A DNA stretch of 35,102 bases from Rhodocyclaceae bacterium (GTDB lineage: Bacteria; Pseudomonadota; Gammaproteobacteria; Burkholderiales; Rhodocyclaceae). The DNA lies in the NCBI GenBank assembly GCA_008080565.1, contig VIKE01000044.1, positions 5,386 through 40,487 on the forward strand, written 5' to 3'. How positions within the stretch are numbered: position 1 is the stretch's first letter; the number at the start of each line of letters is the position of its first letter. Made by a program: the position numbers and the translations under genes. This document shows positions 27,222-35,102 of the stretch, in pieces. Below the pieces are notes generated by a model. The model worked only from the letters and a program-made list of their open reading frames with translations. It had not been told where the DNA came from and ran no database searches.

Positions 27222-28505
27222 TTAAATCATGCCCATTGTCCGCGGCAACCAGAGCGAAAGATCCGGCCAGTAGGTAACAACCATCAGGAAGCAGAGCATG
27301 GAGAGCAGCCACGGCCAGACGGCTACGGTCAACTCGGTAATGCCCATCTTGGTTATTCCCGACGCGACATAGAGATTCAAGCCGACCGGCGGATGGCACA
27401 TGCCGACCTCCATATTCACCACCATCAGGATGCCGAAATGCACCGGATGGATGCCGAGGGCAATCGCCACCGGGAAGAGAATCGGCGCGAAGATCAAAAC
27501 AATGGAAGACGGCTCCATGAAGTTACCGGCGAGCAGCAGAATCACGTTGACCGCGAGCAGGAAGGTGATGATGCCCAGCCCGTTGCCCAGCATCCAGTCA
27601 GCCAGCGCTTGCGGGATGTTCTCGTTGGTCATGATGAACGAGAAGAGCACGGCATTGGTGATGATGTAGAGCAGCATTGCCGACATGTTGGCCGAATTGA
27701 GCAACACCTTCGGCACATCCTTCAAGCCCAGATCCCTGTAGATGAAAACAGCACAAATAAAGGCGTAGACCGCAGACATTGCCGCCGCTTCAGTTGGCGT
27801 AAAGATGCCGGAATAAATCCCGCCCATCACGACAACGATCAACAGCAAGCCCCAGACTGAGGCGCGGAATGCCTTCCAGCGCTCGCCCCAGGTCGCCTTC
27901 GGCTGACGCGGATAATCAAACTTCTTGGCGCGATACCAGGTAACACCGCCCAGCGTCGCCGCCAGCGCCAGCCCCGGAATCACCCCGGCCATGAACAAGG
28001 CACCAACCGAGGTATTGGTCGCCACCGAGTACATCACCATGACGATGGACGGCGGAATCAGGATGCCAAGCGCCCCGGAAGTTGCGATCACGCCAGCCCC
28101 GAACTTGTTCGGGAACCCCGCCTTGACCATCGCCGGCAGCAGAATGGAACCAATCGCCACAACCGTCGCCGGACTGGAGCCCGAAACCGCGGCAAACAGC
28201 GCACAGGCCAAAACGCCAGCCAGACCGAGGCCGCCATACCAGTGACCGACCATCGACGTGGCGAAGTTGATCATCCGTTTCGCCACCCCGCCATGGGTCA
28301 GAAAGTTGCCGGCGAGGATGAAGAATGGAATCGCCATGATCTCGAACTTCTCGATGCCGGTAAATAACTTGAGTGCCACCGATTCAAGCGGCACCTCGGT
28401 CATCGTGAACAGGAAGGTCAGCACCGTCAGGCCAAGCGAAATCGAAATCGGCATGCCGGTCAGCATGAGCACGGCCAGCAGGCCAAAAATCACCAGGGCG
28501 TTCAT
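27222..28505 (-). CDS. dctM: TRAP dicarboxylate transporter, large permease DctM
   Basis: DctM is the 12-segment, sodium-coupled channel subunit of a TRAP transporter. The 427-residue protein is almost wholly hydrophobic. It has the family segments GMPISISLGLTVLTFLF, FFILAGNFLTHGGVAKR, GSSPATVVAIGSILLPAMVKAGF (split by its Pro residues) and GILIPPSIVMVMY near the substrate site. The second half has GNFMEPSSIVLIFAPILFPVA. It overlaps the dctQ stop by ATGA, so the two permease subunits are coupled. A strong terminator follows. Confidence 0.95.
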   Translation of the reverse strand: MNALVIFGLLAVLMLTGMPISISLGLTVLTFLFTMTEVPLESVALKLFTGIEKFEIMAIPFFILAGNFLTHGGVAKRMINFATSMVGHWYGGLGLAGVLACALFAAVSGSSPATVVAIGSILLPAMVKAGFPNKFGAGVIATSGALGILIPPSIVMVMYSVATNTSVGALFMAGVIPGLALAATLGGVTWYRAKKFDYPRQPKATWGERWKAFRASVWGLLLIVVVMGGIYSGIFTPTEAAAMSAVYAFICAVFIYRDLGLKDVPKVLLNSANMSAMLLYIITNAVLFSFIMTNENIPQALADWMLGNGLGIITFLLAVNVILLLAGNFMEPSSIVLIFAPILFPVAIALGIHPVHFGILMVVNMEVGMCHPPVGLNLYVASGITKMGITELTVAVWPWLLSMLCFLMVVTYWPDLSLWLPRTMGMI

Positions 28506-29281
28506 TGCTGACCTCCTTTGTCGCCGTCATTGCGGCGTTCAGCCGCACGACGTTCGTTTTCCTGCGTGCTGCTCTCGCCACGCCGGCGATCCTCACCCGT
28601 ACGGCGCTCGCCAATCATCGGGTGCTTGAGGTCATGCATGTGCAGGTTGTCATCCATGCCATAAAGATTGACATCGACCGGTGGGGTCTCATCCTCCAGA
28701 CCATCGACATGACCATGGTCATGGTGCGGCAGTTCGCCAGTACGAATGAACGAGACACAGACCTGCAGAAATCGGAAGCACATCAGCGACGAACCAAGCG
28801 GAATGGCGCTATAAACGATCCACGTCGGCCATTCGAGATCAGGCGTCGTCGGTCCTTCATAGTTGTCGCCGGTGTCGATGCCAAAGAACTGGAAGATGGC
28901 GTAATGCGCCCCGTTTTCCCAGACGAAATGACCGCCCAGCGTCGCCACGATGCCGGTAAACAAGGCGCCGGCCAACAATCCGAACACAATAGCCTTGCCG
29001 CGGGCGCTGTCGTCAAGACGGTTGATCAGCACATCAACCCCGACGTGGATGCCGGTACGCACCCCGTAAGCCGCACCAAACTTGGCCATCCAGACAAACA
29101 TGATGATGCAGAGCTCCTGAGCCCAGCCGAAATTGAGTGTCAGCAACCAGTCCTGCAGGCCGGGGATATCCATCCCCGCCAGATAACGGTGCATGACTGA
29201 GACGAAAATAATGAGTGTGGCCGCTCCCATCAGGAAGGTGACCAGCAACTCTTCAAGGTGATTCAACGCCTTGTTGATCAT
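28502..29281 (-). CDS. dctQ: TRAP dicarboxylate transporter, small permease DctQ, with charged tail
   Basis: DctQ is the four-segment membrane partner of DctM. Segments lie at about 12-31, 52-72, 96-118 and 154-176. FGWAQELCIIMFVWMAKFGAAYG is the typical second helix and GIHVGVDVLINRL the family motif after it. After residue 180 there is an unusual hydrophilic extension of about 80 residues, His/Asp-rich at first (HHDHGHVDG) and then with repeated Arg pairs (GERRTGEDRRRGE, ERRAAERR). The total of 259 residues exceeds the family's usual size of about 160-230. The tail is probably cytoplasmic; its role is unknown. Confidence 0.92.
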   Translation of the reverse strand: MINKALNHLEELLVTFLMGAATLIIFVSVMHRYLAGMDIPGLQDWLLTLNFGWAQELCIIMFVWMAKFGAAYGVRTGIHVGVDVLINRLDDSARGKAIVFGLLAGALFTGIVATLGGHFVWENGAHYAIFQFFGIDTGDNYEGPTTPDLEWPTWIVYSAIPLGSSLMCFRFLQVCVSFIRTGELPHHDHGHVDGLEDETPPVDVNLYGMDDNLHMHDLKHPMIGERRTGEDRRRGESSTQENERRAAERRNDGDKGGQQ

Positions 29282-29303
29282 GACGAGTTCCCCCGTTGTG
29301 ACA

Positions 29304-29321
29304 CGGGGGCCGAAGCCCCCG
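29304..29321 (-). promoter_or_regulatory. Intercistronic hairpin between dctP and dctQ
   Basis: On the minus strand CGGGGGC-TTCG-GCCCCCG forms a very stable 7-bp stem with a UUCG-type loop in the 60-base gap after dctP. No T-tract follows. Such hairpins often protect the 3' end of the upstream message, which would give more binding protein than permease. CCCCC at 29290-29294 could compete for the same arm. Confidence 0.6.
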
Positions 29322-29341
29322 CGTTCATGTTGCAGCTACGG

Positions 29342-30346
29342 TTACAGGCTGTCCGGCTTGAAGCCGATATCCTTGTAAACCGCCTGGATCACTTCCTTGC
29401 CAACGCGGCCTTCCATCTTCTGATGGACCGGCACCAGCGCCTTCTTGAAAGCCAGGCGCTCTTCCTTGGTCGGTGTATAGACCGTCGTCTTGCCGCTCTT
29501 CTTCACCGCTTCCAGCGCGCCATCGTTTTCAACTTTGGCGATCTGGTTAGCGTAACGGGTTGCCTGCTCCATGGCATCTTCCAGTTGGGCCCGAACGTCG
29601 GCCGGCAGGCCATCCCAGAACTTCTTGTTAACAATGACTGCATAGCCCAGATATCCGTGCTCGGTCAGCGTCAGATGCTTTTGTACTTCATGCATTTTCT
29701 GCGTGTAGAGATTCGAAATCGGGTTCTCGGTACCGTCGACCACGCCCGTCTGCAGCGCCTGATAAACCTCAGAGAAAGCCATCACCTGCGGCAAACCGCC
29801 CAAGGCACGGACTTCTTCTTCGAGCACCTTCGACGACTGGATGCGCAACTTTTTACCCTTGAGGTCAGCCGGTGTCTTGATCGGCGTATTCAGCGAGAAC
29901 GACTTGAACCCATTGTCCCAGTAGCCCAGACCACGAATACCCTTGGGCTCAAGCTTGGCCAGCAACTGCTTGCCAACTGCACCGTTGGTTACTTTGCGTA
30001 AGTCGTCATAGCCGCTGAAGATAAAAGGCAGATCGAAGACCTCGAACTCCTTGACACCTAGCGGACCAAACTTGGCGAGCGACGGAGCAAGCATCTGAAC
30101 TGCGCCCAACTGCAGCGCTTCCATTTCTTCCTTGTCCTTGTACAGCGTCGAGTTGGCATAGACCTCGACCTTGACCTTGCCCTTGGTCAGTTCGCCTGCT
30201 TTCTTGGCAAACATTTCGGCAGCCTTGCCTTTCGGCGTATCGGCTGCCACTACGTGGCTGAACTTGATGACGATGGGGGCTTGGGCATAGGCGGCCAGCG
30301 ACAGCGCGCCGGCAAACAGGGCAACCAAAAGCTTGGATACTTTCAT
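29342..30346 (-). CDS. dctP: TRAP dicarboxylate transporter, periplasmic binding protein DctP
   Basis: DctP captures C4-dicarboxylates (malate, succinate, fumarate) in the periplasm and delivers them to DctQM. A Sec signal peptide is cleaved near residue 21-23 (LAAYAQA). The mature part starts PIVIKFSHVVAADTPKG. Ligand-binding marks include GKKLRIQSSKV with the carboxylate-binding Arg168, and VDGTENPISNLY with Asn208. It has 334 residues. The frame is open further upstream, but ATG 30346 has GGAGGA 6 bases away and begins a perfect signal peptide. A DctR-like site lies about 85 bases upstream. Confidence 0.95.
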   Translation of the reverse strand: MKVSKLLVALFAGALSLAAYAQAPIVIKFSHVVAADTPKGKAAEMFAKKAGELTKGKVKVEVYANSTLYKDKEEMEALQLGAVQMLAPSLAKFGPLGVKEFEVFDLPFIFSGYDDLRKVTNGAVGKQLLAKLEPKGIRGLGYWDNGFKSFSLNTPIKTPADLKGKKLRIQSSKVLEEEVRALGGLPQVMAFSEVYQALQTGVVDGTENPISNLYTQKMHEVQKHLTLTEHGYLGYAVIVNKKFWDGLPADVRAQLEDAMEQATRYANQIAKVENDGALEAVKKSGKTTVYTPTKEERLAFKKALVPVHQKMEGRVGKEVIQAVYKDIGFKPDSL

Positions 30347-30430
30347 TGTTTTCTCCTCCGGATATGGAATAGCGAAATTTAAAAAATTTCCGCTGAGTGA
30401 AATTATTACGAAAGATATAACCGCTGCGTA

Positions 30431-30446
30431 TTGTGGTTTTCCACAT
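30431..30446. promoter_or_regulatory. DctR-box candidate upstream of dctP
   Basis: TTGTGG-TTTT-CCACAT is an inverted repeat 85 bases upstream of the dctP start codon. The same pattern occurs twice upstream of dctA. Towards dctP, a TAATAAT that could serve as -10 follows after 22 bases, which would place the site near -43, a normal position for an activator of the FixJ/NarL class. Confidence 0.55.
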
Positions 30447-30459
30447 ACCGATCGCCCAT

Positions 30460-30486
30460 AAAAAAACCGCCGGATCAACCGGCGGT
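30460..30486 (-). terminator. Intrinsic terminator of dctA
   Basis: ACCGCCGG (30466-30473) pairs with CCGGCGGT (30479-30486) around ATCAA. On the minus strand it is followed by seven T. It is 21 bases past the dctA stop, so dctA and dctPQM are separate transcripts. Confidence 0.92.
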
Positions 30487-30507
30487 ATTTCGCAACGATA
30501 TTCGCGA

Positions 30508-31857
30508 TCAATGATGCTCTACGATAGGCCGCGGAACGTGGGGAATGATCATGTCCGGCGCATCGTCCAGAACCAGTTCCGGATTGTCTGCCTCGTCTGC
30601 AGTTTCGTTGTTGAGGACAGCATTCAGGCGCTTGGTATCGAGCGCATTGCACCACTTGGCCACCACCAGCGTAGCAACGCTATTGCCAATGAAGTTGGTC
30701 AGGGCACGGGCTTCAGACATGAAACGGTCGATCCCGAGAATCAGGGCCAACCCGGCCACCGGTACGGTGCTTACGGCCGACAGCGTTGCTGCCAATACGA
30801 TAAAACCACTGCCTGTCACCCCGGCGGCGCCCTTGGAGGTCAGCAACAAAATGACCAGCAGGGTAATTTGCTGTCCGATATCCATCGGTGTATTGGTCGC
30901 CTGAGCGATAAATACGGCAGCCATGGTCAGGTAGATCGAGGTGCCATCGAGATTGAAGGAATAGCCGGTCGGCACGACCAGGCCAACGACTGACTTCTGC
31001 GCCCCGGCATTTTCCATCTTGGCCATCAGGCGCGGCAATGCGGACTCCGAAGACGAAGTGCCAAGCACAAGAAAAAGCTCCTCCTTGATGTACTTGATCA
31101 ATTTGATGATCGAAAAGCCGTGGGCCGCAGCAATACTACCCAGCACGCCAAGAATGAAGATCAGACAAGTCAGGTAGAACGCCCCCATCAGGCTGGCCAA
31201 CTGGGTCAGGCTACCGACACCGTGCTTGCCAATGGTGTAGGCCATCGCACCGAAAGCACCGACTGGAGCCACCTTCATGATCACGCCAACGATACCGAAC
31301 AGCACATGGGACAATTTCTCGATCAACTCGAAGACTGGCTTGCCACGCTCACCAAAGGCATGCATGGCATAGCCGAAGAGGATGGAGAAGAACAGCACCT
31401 GCAGCATGTCACCCTTTGCAAAGGCATCGACGACGCTGGTCGGGATGATGTTCAACAGGAAATCAACCGTGGACTGCATCTTGCCCGGCTCGGCGTATTT
31501 GGCAATACCCTTGGTATCGAGCGTCGAAACATCGACATTCATCCCGACGCCCGGCGCCCAGACATTAACGACGACGAGGCCGATGATCAGCGCGATCGTG
31601 CTCACCACCTCGAAGTAAAGGACGGCCAGGCCACCGGTCTTGCCGACCTTTTTCATGTCTTCCATACCGGCAATGCCGACGACGATGGTGCAGAAGATAA
31701 TCGGGGCAATGATCATCTTGATCAGCTTGATGAAACCGTCGCCCAGTGGCTTCATCGCCGCGCCGGTTTCGGGATAGAAATGGCCGAGAGCCACGCCAAT
31801 GACGATCGCGACGATCACTTGAAAATAGAGACTCTTGAATATCGTTTTTTTGGCCAT
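30508..31857 (-). CDS. dctA: C4-dicarboxylate/cation symporter DctA
   Basis: DctA is a secondary carrier of the dicarboxylate/amino acid:cation symporter family, importing succinate, malate and fumarate with protons or sodium. The serine-rich re-entrant loop [13 protein letters not shown] and the substrate motif [19 protein letters not shown] are present, as are [13 protein letters not shown] and multiple membrane helices. The open frame reaches 32004, but the first 49 codons are not DctA-like and cover the operator region. ATG 31857 ([14 protein letters not shown]) is the family start and gives 449 residues. Its ribosome site (GAGGA) is rather far, about 14 bases away. The C-terminal tail is acidic. 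Confidence 0.95.
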   Translation of the reverse strand: MAKKTIFKSLYFQVIVAIVIGVALGHFYPETGAAMKPLGDGFIKLIKMIIAPIIFCTIVVGIAGMEDMKKVGKTGGLAVLYFEVVSTIALIIGLVVVNVWAPGVGMNVDVSTLDTKGIAKYAEPGKMQSTVDFLLNIIPTSVVDAFAKGDMLQVLFFSILFGYAMHAFGERGKPVFELIEKLSHVLFGIVGVIMKVAPVGAFGAMAYTIGKHGVGSLTQLASLMGAFYLTCLIFILGVLGSIAAAHGFSIIKLIKYIKEELFLVLGTSSSESALPRLMAKMENAGAQKSVVGLVVPTGYSFNLDGTSIYLTMAAVFIAQATNTPMDIGQQITLLVILLLTSKGAAGVTGSGFIVLAATLSAVSTVPVAGLALILGIDRFMSEARALTNFIGNSVATLVVAKWCNALDTKRLNAVLNNETADEADNPELVLDDAPDMIIPHVPRPIVEHH

Positions 31858-31942
31858 GGTATTTGCGTTGGTCCTCGAATGCGTACTCCGGAGAATTCCA
31901 GAAAACGGGCCGCAGTATCTCCAACACGATATCGGGCGGCCA

Positions 31943-31958
31943 TTGTGGATATCCGAAT
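31943..31958. promoter_or_regulatory. DctR-box candidate upstream of dctA, degenerate copy
   Basis: TTGTGG-ATAT-CCGAAT shares the left half and the CC of the right half with the two better sites. It lies 86 bases from the dctA start codon, and it abuts the next site with a 15-base period. GATACT, a possible dctA -10, lies 23 bases further towards dctA. Confidence 0.45.
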
Positions 31959-31973
31959 TGTGGAAAGCCACAA
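31958..31973. promoter_or_regulatory. DctR-box candidate in the dctA/dctS gap, perfect copy
   Basis: TTGTGG-AAAG-CCACAA is a perfect 6-bp inverted repeat with a 4-base centre. It lies 38 bases upstream of the dctS start and about 100 bases upstream of dctA. It could act on both genes, activating dctA and autoregulating dctSR. Confidence 0.55.
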
Positions 31974-32011
31974 TCAACCGGCCCGAAAAAACGTGGTGTA
32001 CCATTTTGCAA

Positions 32012-33997
32012 ATGAATCACACGCTTCCGATCCCGCCCGGCAGTTCGCGCCGGCTACGCTGGCTGCTGGCCCTGCCCAAGCTGGGTATCGTCCTGTTACT
32101 CGTCGCCGTGCTTACCCTGATCTGGCTGCTGCACCGCAACGAAGTGGAAGAAGAACGCTCAGCCCTGATCAAGGACGTGCTCTGGCTGGAACAGAATCTG
32201 CGTTTCCACCTCGACGGCAACGAAGAACAAATGCAGCAGCTGGCGCTGGACATGGCCAACTCGACCAATCGCCAGAAGCTGTTCCGGCTGCGCGCCGAGC
32301 ACATATTGAAAAACTCGCCGGATATTGCCCAGGTACTCTGGCTGGATGCCGCCCGACAGGTGCTTGACGCCTTGCCGACCACAACGCCACCGGATAGCGA
32401 AATCGAATCATTCGGCCCCTCCGTCACAGCCAAGGCTTTCGAATTAGCCAGCCGGCTGGGTAAACGGCAATACACCGAACCTTTCTTTCTTGACGGAAAA
32501 CGCGCCTTCGTCGAGCTGCTCGTTCCCGTCTTCAATGAGCGTCGCATAACAGGCATGCTCGTCCTCTTGTATCCACTGGACACCCTCCTCGCCAATCAGG
32601 TGCCATGGTGGTTTACTGAGAAATACAAAGTCGAGATTGTCGACGACAACGATCTCCAATTCGCCACAAAAACCCATATTTCCGGCAATCGCAGCCAGAG
32701 CTACGAAATCCCCTTCGACCCGCCTGGCTCCGGTCTGCTGCTCCGGGTAACAAACTACAACGCCCCGGATAACTCACTACAACGCCTGCTGGTCGCCGCC
32801 ATCATATTGCTCGCCGCTGGCGTCTTCTGGAGTTTGTGGCTGGTCCGCGACCTGATGAAAAAACGCTCTCTTGCGGAGGACGCGTTGCGCGAAGAGCACG
32901 CCTTCCGGGCCGCCATGGAGGATTCGCTGACCGTCGGCATGCGCGCTAGAGACCTGCTTGGACGCGTCATCTACGTTAACCCCGCCTTCTGCAGAATGAC
33001 CGGATTCAGTGCAGCTGAACTGGTCAACAAGGCACCGCCCATGCCCTATTGGGCACCAGAACAGCTCGAAGAAACCTATGCCATGCACCAGACGGTTCTG
33101 GCCGGCGAGGCACCACCGGATGGCTTCGAAATCACCTTCATGCGCAAAAATGGGGAGCGCTTCCAGGCTCTTGTCTATGAAGCCAAGCTAATTGATGGCA
33201 GTGGAAGACATACCGGCTGGATGGCCTCGGTGCTTGATATAACTGAACGTAAACACGCCGAAGAGTTGGCTCGCCAGCAACAGGAACAACTGCAATTCAC
33301 GTCTCGCCTGGTCACCATGGGCGAAATGGCATCCACCCTGGCCCATGAGTTGAATCAGCCACTTGCTGCCATCGCGAGCTACAACACGGGTTGCCAGAAC
33401 TTGCTGAGCAGCGGCAAGGTCACACCACAAGAAATTCTGCCGGCCCTCGAAAAAATCGGGGTGCAAGCCCAGCGCGCTGGCAAAATCATTCGCCGCGTCC
33501 ACGACTTCGTTCGGAAAAGCGAACCCAAACGCGCCCCCTGTCTGCTCGGCGAAGTCATAGAAGACTGCCTCGGCTTCGTCGAAGCTGAGGCGCGCAAGCG
33601 GCATGTCCGGATCGAATGCGAAATCCCGTCGCTACCGCCGATCCCGGCTGACCGACTGATGCTCGAGCAAGTCCTTCTGAACCTGATCAGGAACGGCATG
33701 GAAGCGATGGCCAGCAACGATGAAGCCGACCGCGTCTTGCATATTGCGACCGAAATCAGCGGCAGCGAACTGCATGTCAGCGTCAGTGACCGAGGCTGCG
33801 GCATCTCGCCGGAAATCCGCGACAAGTTGTTCACCGCGTTTTTCACTACCAAGCCAGAAGGCATGGGAATCGGGCTGTCGATCTGCCGCTCCATCATCGA
33901 ATTTCACCGCGGCCGATTGTGGGCTGAAGACAACCAGCAATCGCCAACCGGAAGCGGTACGATATTTATTTTCACCCTGCCTATGGAAGCCGCATGA
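32012..33997 (+). CDS. dctS: Sensor histidine kinase DctS
   Basis: DctS senses C4-dicarboxylates outside the membrane and phosphorylates DctR. Membrane segments at about 22-41 and 258-278 enclose a periplasmic sensor of about 215 residues. A PAS domain follows (about 295-410, ending [12 protein letters not shown]), then a helix and the H-box [19 protein letters not shown] with His445. The ATPase domain has the N-box [10 protein letters not shown] (Asn561), DRGCGI (593-598) and GMGIGLSI (617-624). It has 661 residues. ATG 32012 has no clear ribosome site. The gene is divergent from dctA and overlaps dctR by 4 bases. The order and types match the Rhodobacter DctS/DctR system rather than DctB/DctD. 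Confidence 0.9.
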   Translation: MNHTLPIPPGSSRRLRWLLALPKLGIVLLLVAVLTLIWLLHRNEVEEERSALIKDVLWLEQNLRFHLDGNEEQMQQLALDMANSTNRQKLFRLRAEHILKNSPDIAQVLWLDAARQVLDALPTTTPPDSEIESFGPSVTAKAFELASRLGKRQYTEPFFLDGKRAFVELLVPVFNERRITGMLVLLYPLDTLLANQVPWWFTEKYKVEIVDDNDLQFATKTHISGNRSQSYEIPFDPPGSGLLLRVTNYNAPDNSLQRLLVAAIILLAAGVFWSLWLVRDLMKKRSLAEDALREEHAFRAAMEDSLTVGMRARDLLGRVIYVNPAFCRMTGFSAAELVNKAPPMPYWAPEQLEETYAMHQTVLAGEAPPDGFEITFMRKNGERFQALVYEAKLIDGSGRHTGWMASVLDITERKHAEELARQQQEQLQFTSRLVTMGEMASTLAHELNQPLAAIASYNTGCQNLLSSGKVTPQEILPALEKIGVQAQRAGKIIRRVHDFVRKSEPKRAPCLLGEVIEDCLGFVEAEARKRHVRIECEIPSLPPIPADRLMLEQVLLNLIRNGMEAMASNDEADRVLHIATEISGSELHVSVSDRGCGISPEIRDKLFTAFFTTKPEGMGIGLSICRSIIEFHRGRLWAEDNQQSPTGSGTIFIFTLPMEAA

Positions 33998-34590
33998 ACG
34001 CCCCCCAAGCCCATCTAGTTGATGACGACGATGCCATTCGCGACGCCTTGGCCTGGTTGCTGAAATCACGCGGCATTCCCTACGCCACCTACGACTCAGC
34101 AGAAAGCTTCCTGGCTGCCTGGACACCCGCCACCAGTGGCTGCGTGGTCCTTGACATGCGGATGACCGGCATTAGCGGCCTCGATTGTTTTGATCAATTG
34201 CTTGAAAGAAAATCGATGCTGCCCGTAATATTTCTCACGGGTCACGGAGATGTCCCGCTCGCCGTCAGCACGCTCAAGAAAGGCGCTTTCGACTTCTTCG
34301 AAAAGCCGCTCAACGACAATGAACTGGCTACTCGCATTGAGGAAGCAATGGGACTCGATGCGGGCCAGCGAGCGGCAAATGCCACGGTCGACTCGGTAAA
34401 AGCACGAATTTCGACATTAACCACCCGCGAGCGCCAAATCATGGAACTTGTTCTGCTTGGCAAATTCAACAAGGTTATCGCCGACGAATTGAACATCAGC
34501 ATGCGCACCGTCGAGGTGCATCGCGCCAACCTTTTCGACAAAATGAAGGTGAAAACCGCAGTCGAACTAGCCAATCTACTTAAACCCTGA
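33994..34590 (+). CDS. dctR: FixJ-family response regulator DctR
   Basis: DctR is the DNA-binding partner of DctS. The receiver domain has the acidic pocket (LVDDDDA), phospho-acceptor Asp54 (VVLDMRM), Thr82 (FLTGHGD) and Lys104 (FEKP). A LuxR-type helix-turn-helix covers about 137-195, with LTTRERQIMELV and NISMRTVEVHRANLFDKM. There is no AAA+ domain, so it should act with ordinary sigma-70 rather than sigma-54. It has 198 residues and overlaps dctS (ATGA). The inverted repeats upstream of dctP and dctA are its likely targets. Confidence 0.92.
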   Translation: MNAPQAHLVDDDDAIRDALAWLLKSRGIPYATYDSAESFLAAWTPATSGCVVLDMRMTGISGLDCFDQLLERKSMLPVIFLTGHGDVPLAVSTLKKGAFDFFEKPLNDNELATRIEEAMGLDAGQRAANATVDSVKARISTLTTRERQIMELVLLGKFNKVIADELNISMRTVEVHRANLFDKMKVKTAVELANLLKP

Positions 34591-34603
34591 CACCGATGCT
34601 TCC

Positions 34604-34625
34604 CTAGCGCTTCATTTTTCGCTAG
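34604..34625 (+). terminator. Weak hairpin after dctR
   Basis: CTAGCG (34604-34609) pairs with CGCTAG (34620-34625) around a 10-base loop that contains TTTTT. It is 13 bases past the dctR stop. The loop is large and no T-tract follows the stem, so it is a doubtful terminator. Confidence 0.25.
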
Positions 34626-34697
34626 CATCACGCAACATTCACGTCGCCACTCCGGCGCAACCTTACCCATTCGTTTCACCCATCCCATGAGGCAACC

Positions 34698-35024
34698 ATG
34701 AGCGAGCACATCCATTACGTAACCGACGACACATTTGAAGCGGAAGTGCTGCAATCGCAGCAACCCGTTCTCGTCGACTACTGGGCAGAATGGTGCGGCC
34801 CCTGCAAGATGATCGCTCCGATCCTGGACGAAGTGGCAACCGAATACGCCGGCAAGCTCAAGGTGGCCAAGGTCAACATTGATGACAATCAGGCAACCCC
34901 TGCCAAGTACGGTATCCGCGGCATTCCGACGCTAATGATTTTCAAGAACGGCAATATCGAAGCAACCAAGGTTGGCGCACTGTCCAAGTCGCAACTCGCT
35001 GCCTTTATTGACAGCAACCTGTAA
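34698..35024 (+). CDS. trxA: Thioredoxin 1
   Basis: TrxA is the general cytoplasmic disulfide reductase. The active site [10 protein letters not shown] is intact, along with the buried Asp region VLVDYWAEW, the cis-proline loop [11 protein letters not shown] and the C-terminal [16 protein letters not shown]. It has 108 residues, the usual length. GAGGC lies 5 bases before the ATG. In betaproteobacteria rho commonly follows trxA and may lie just beyond the window. The gene is about 107 bases from dctR and is probably transcribed separately. Confidence 0.97.
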   Translation: MSEHIHYVTDDTFEAEVLQSQQPVLVDYWAEWCGPCKMIAPILDEVATEYAGKLKVAKVNIDDNQATPAKYGIRGIPTLMIFKNGNIEATKVGALSKSQLAAFIDSNL

Positions 35025-35041
35025 TCTCCGTAGTCTCCCGC

Positions 35042-35068
35042 CCTGAAGGTGCGTCCTGCACCTTCAGG
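35042..35068 (+). terminator. 11-bp hairpin after trxA
   Basis: CCTGAAGGTGC (35042-35052) pairs perfectly with GCACCTTCAGG (35058-35068). It starts 17 bases past the trxA stop. No T-tract follows, so it may be a factor-dependent terminator, an attenuator before the next gene, or an mRNA-stabilising end. Confidence 0.55.
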
Positions 35069-35102
35069 CAGATGCCTCCGGCCCAGAGCCCACGCATCAC
35101 TC

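Noticed and set aside
31858..32004. Upstream extension of DctA by 49 codons
   Set aside because: It lies over the operator sites, is rich in unlikely residues, and the DctA family begins [10 protein letters not shown] at 31857.
31858..32011. Sigma-54 promoter for dctA, as in DctB/DctD systems
   Set aside because: I see no GG-N10-GC type -24/-12 element, and the regulator here is FixJ-type without an AAA+ domain.

Overview
The window looks like chromosomal DNA of a betaproteobacterium, most likely in the Rhodocyclales (Dechloromonas/Azonexus type). The reasons are the high G+C with strong third-position bias, the characteristic order ndk-rlmN-pilF-rodZ-ispG-hisS-yfgM-bamB-der-hfq-hflX-hflK-hflC-DUF2065-hisZ-purA, and protein sequences of betaproteobacterial type. 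This assignment is from recognition only; no search was run.

Layout. (1) 1-4223, plus strand: the 3' part of an RND (AcrB/MexF-like) efflux permease followed by its outer-membrane channel lipoprotein. The channel gene is broken by a 4-bp tandem duplication and also seems to lack about 20 residues. (2) 4224-7857: signalling and maintenance genes. These are a PAS-GGEEF diguanylate cyclase, rlmB (minus), and a divergent pair made of a hemerythrin-like protein (minus) and a stand-alone HDOD protein (plus). (3) 7873-11079: rnr (RNase R, minus) with a lysine/alanine-rich tail, a divergent tRNA-Leu(CAG) whose strong promoter overlaps the rnr start codon, and a small exported His/Gly-rich protein. 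(4) 11104-26358, minus strand: a long, tightly packed housekeeping block running from ndk down to purA. Many neighbours overlap by ATGA or TGATG. It covers nucleotide metabolism, rRNA methylation, pilus assembly, cell shape, isoprenoid synthesis, histidyl-tRNA synthesis, outer-membrane assembly, ribosome assembly, Hfq, the HflKC membrane complex and HisZ. (5) 26431-27117: an unrecognised membrane-anchored or exported protein. (6) 27167-34590: a C4-dicarboxylate uptake locus with the TRAP transporter dctPQM, the secondary carrier dctA and a divergent dctS-dctR two-component system. (7) 34698-35068: trxA and a hairpin.

How parts work together. In region 6 the same inverted repeat, TTGTGG-N4-CCACAA-like, occurs once upstream of dctP and twice in the dctA/dctS intergenic region, at nearly the same distance (about 85 bases) from the dctP and dctA start codons. 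This suggests that one response regulator, DctR, controls both dicarboxylate transporters and perhaps itself.

Most of the window is well-known housekeeping DNA. I see no phage, insertion sequence, CRISPR array, defence island or biosynthetic cluster, and no convincing wholly new system. The points most worth following are the shared dct operator, the broken efflux channel gene, the rnr/tRNA promoter overlap, and the hemerythrin/HDOD pair with a palindrome between them.
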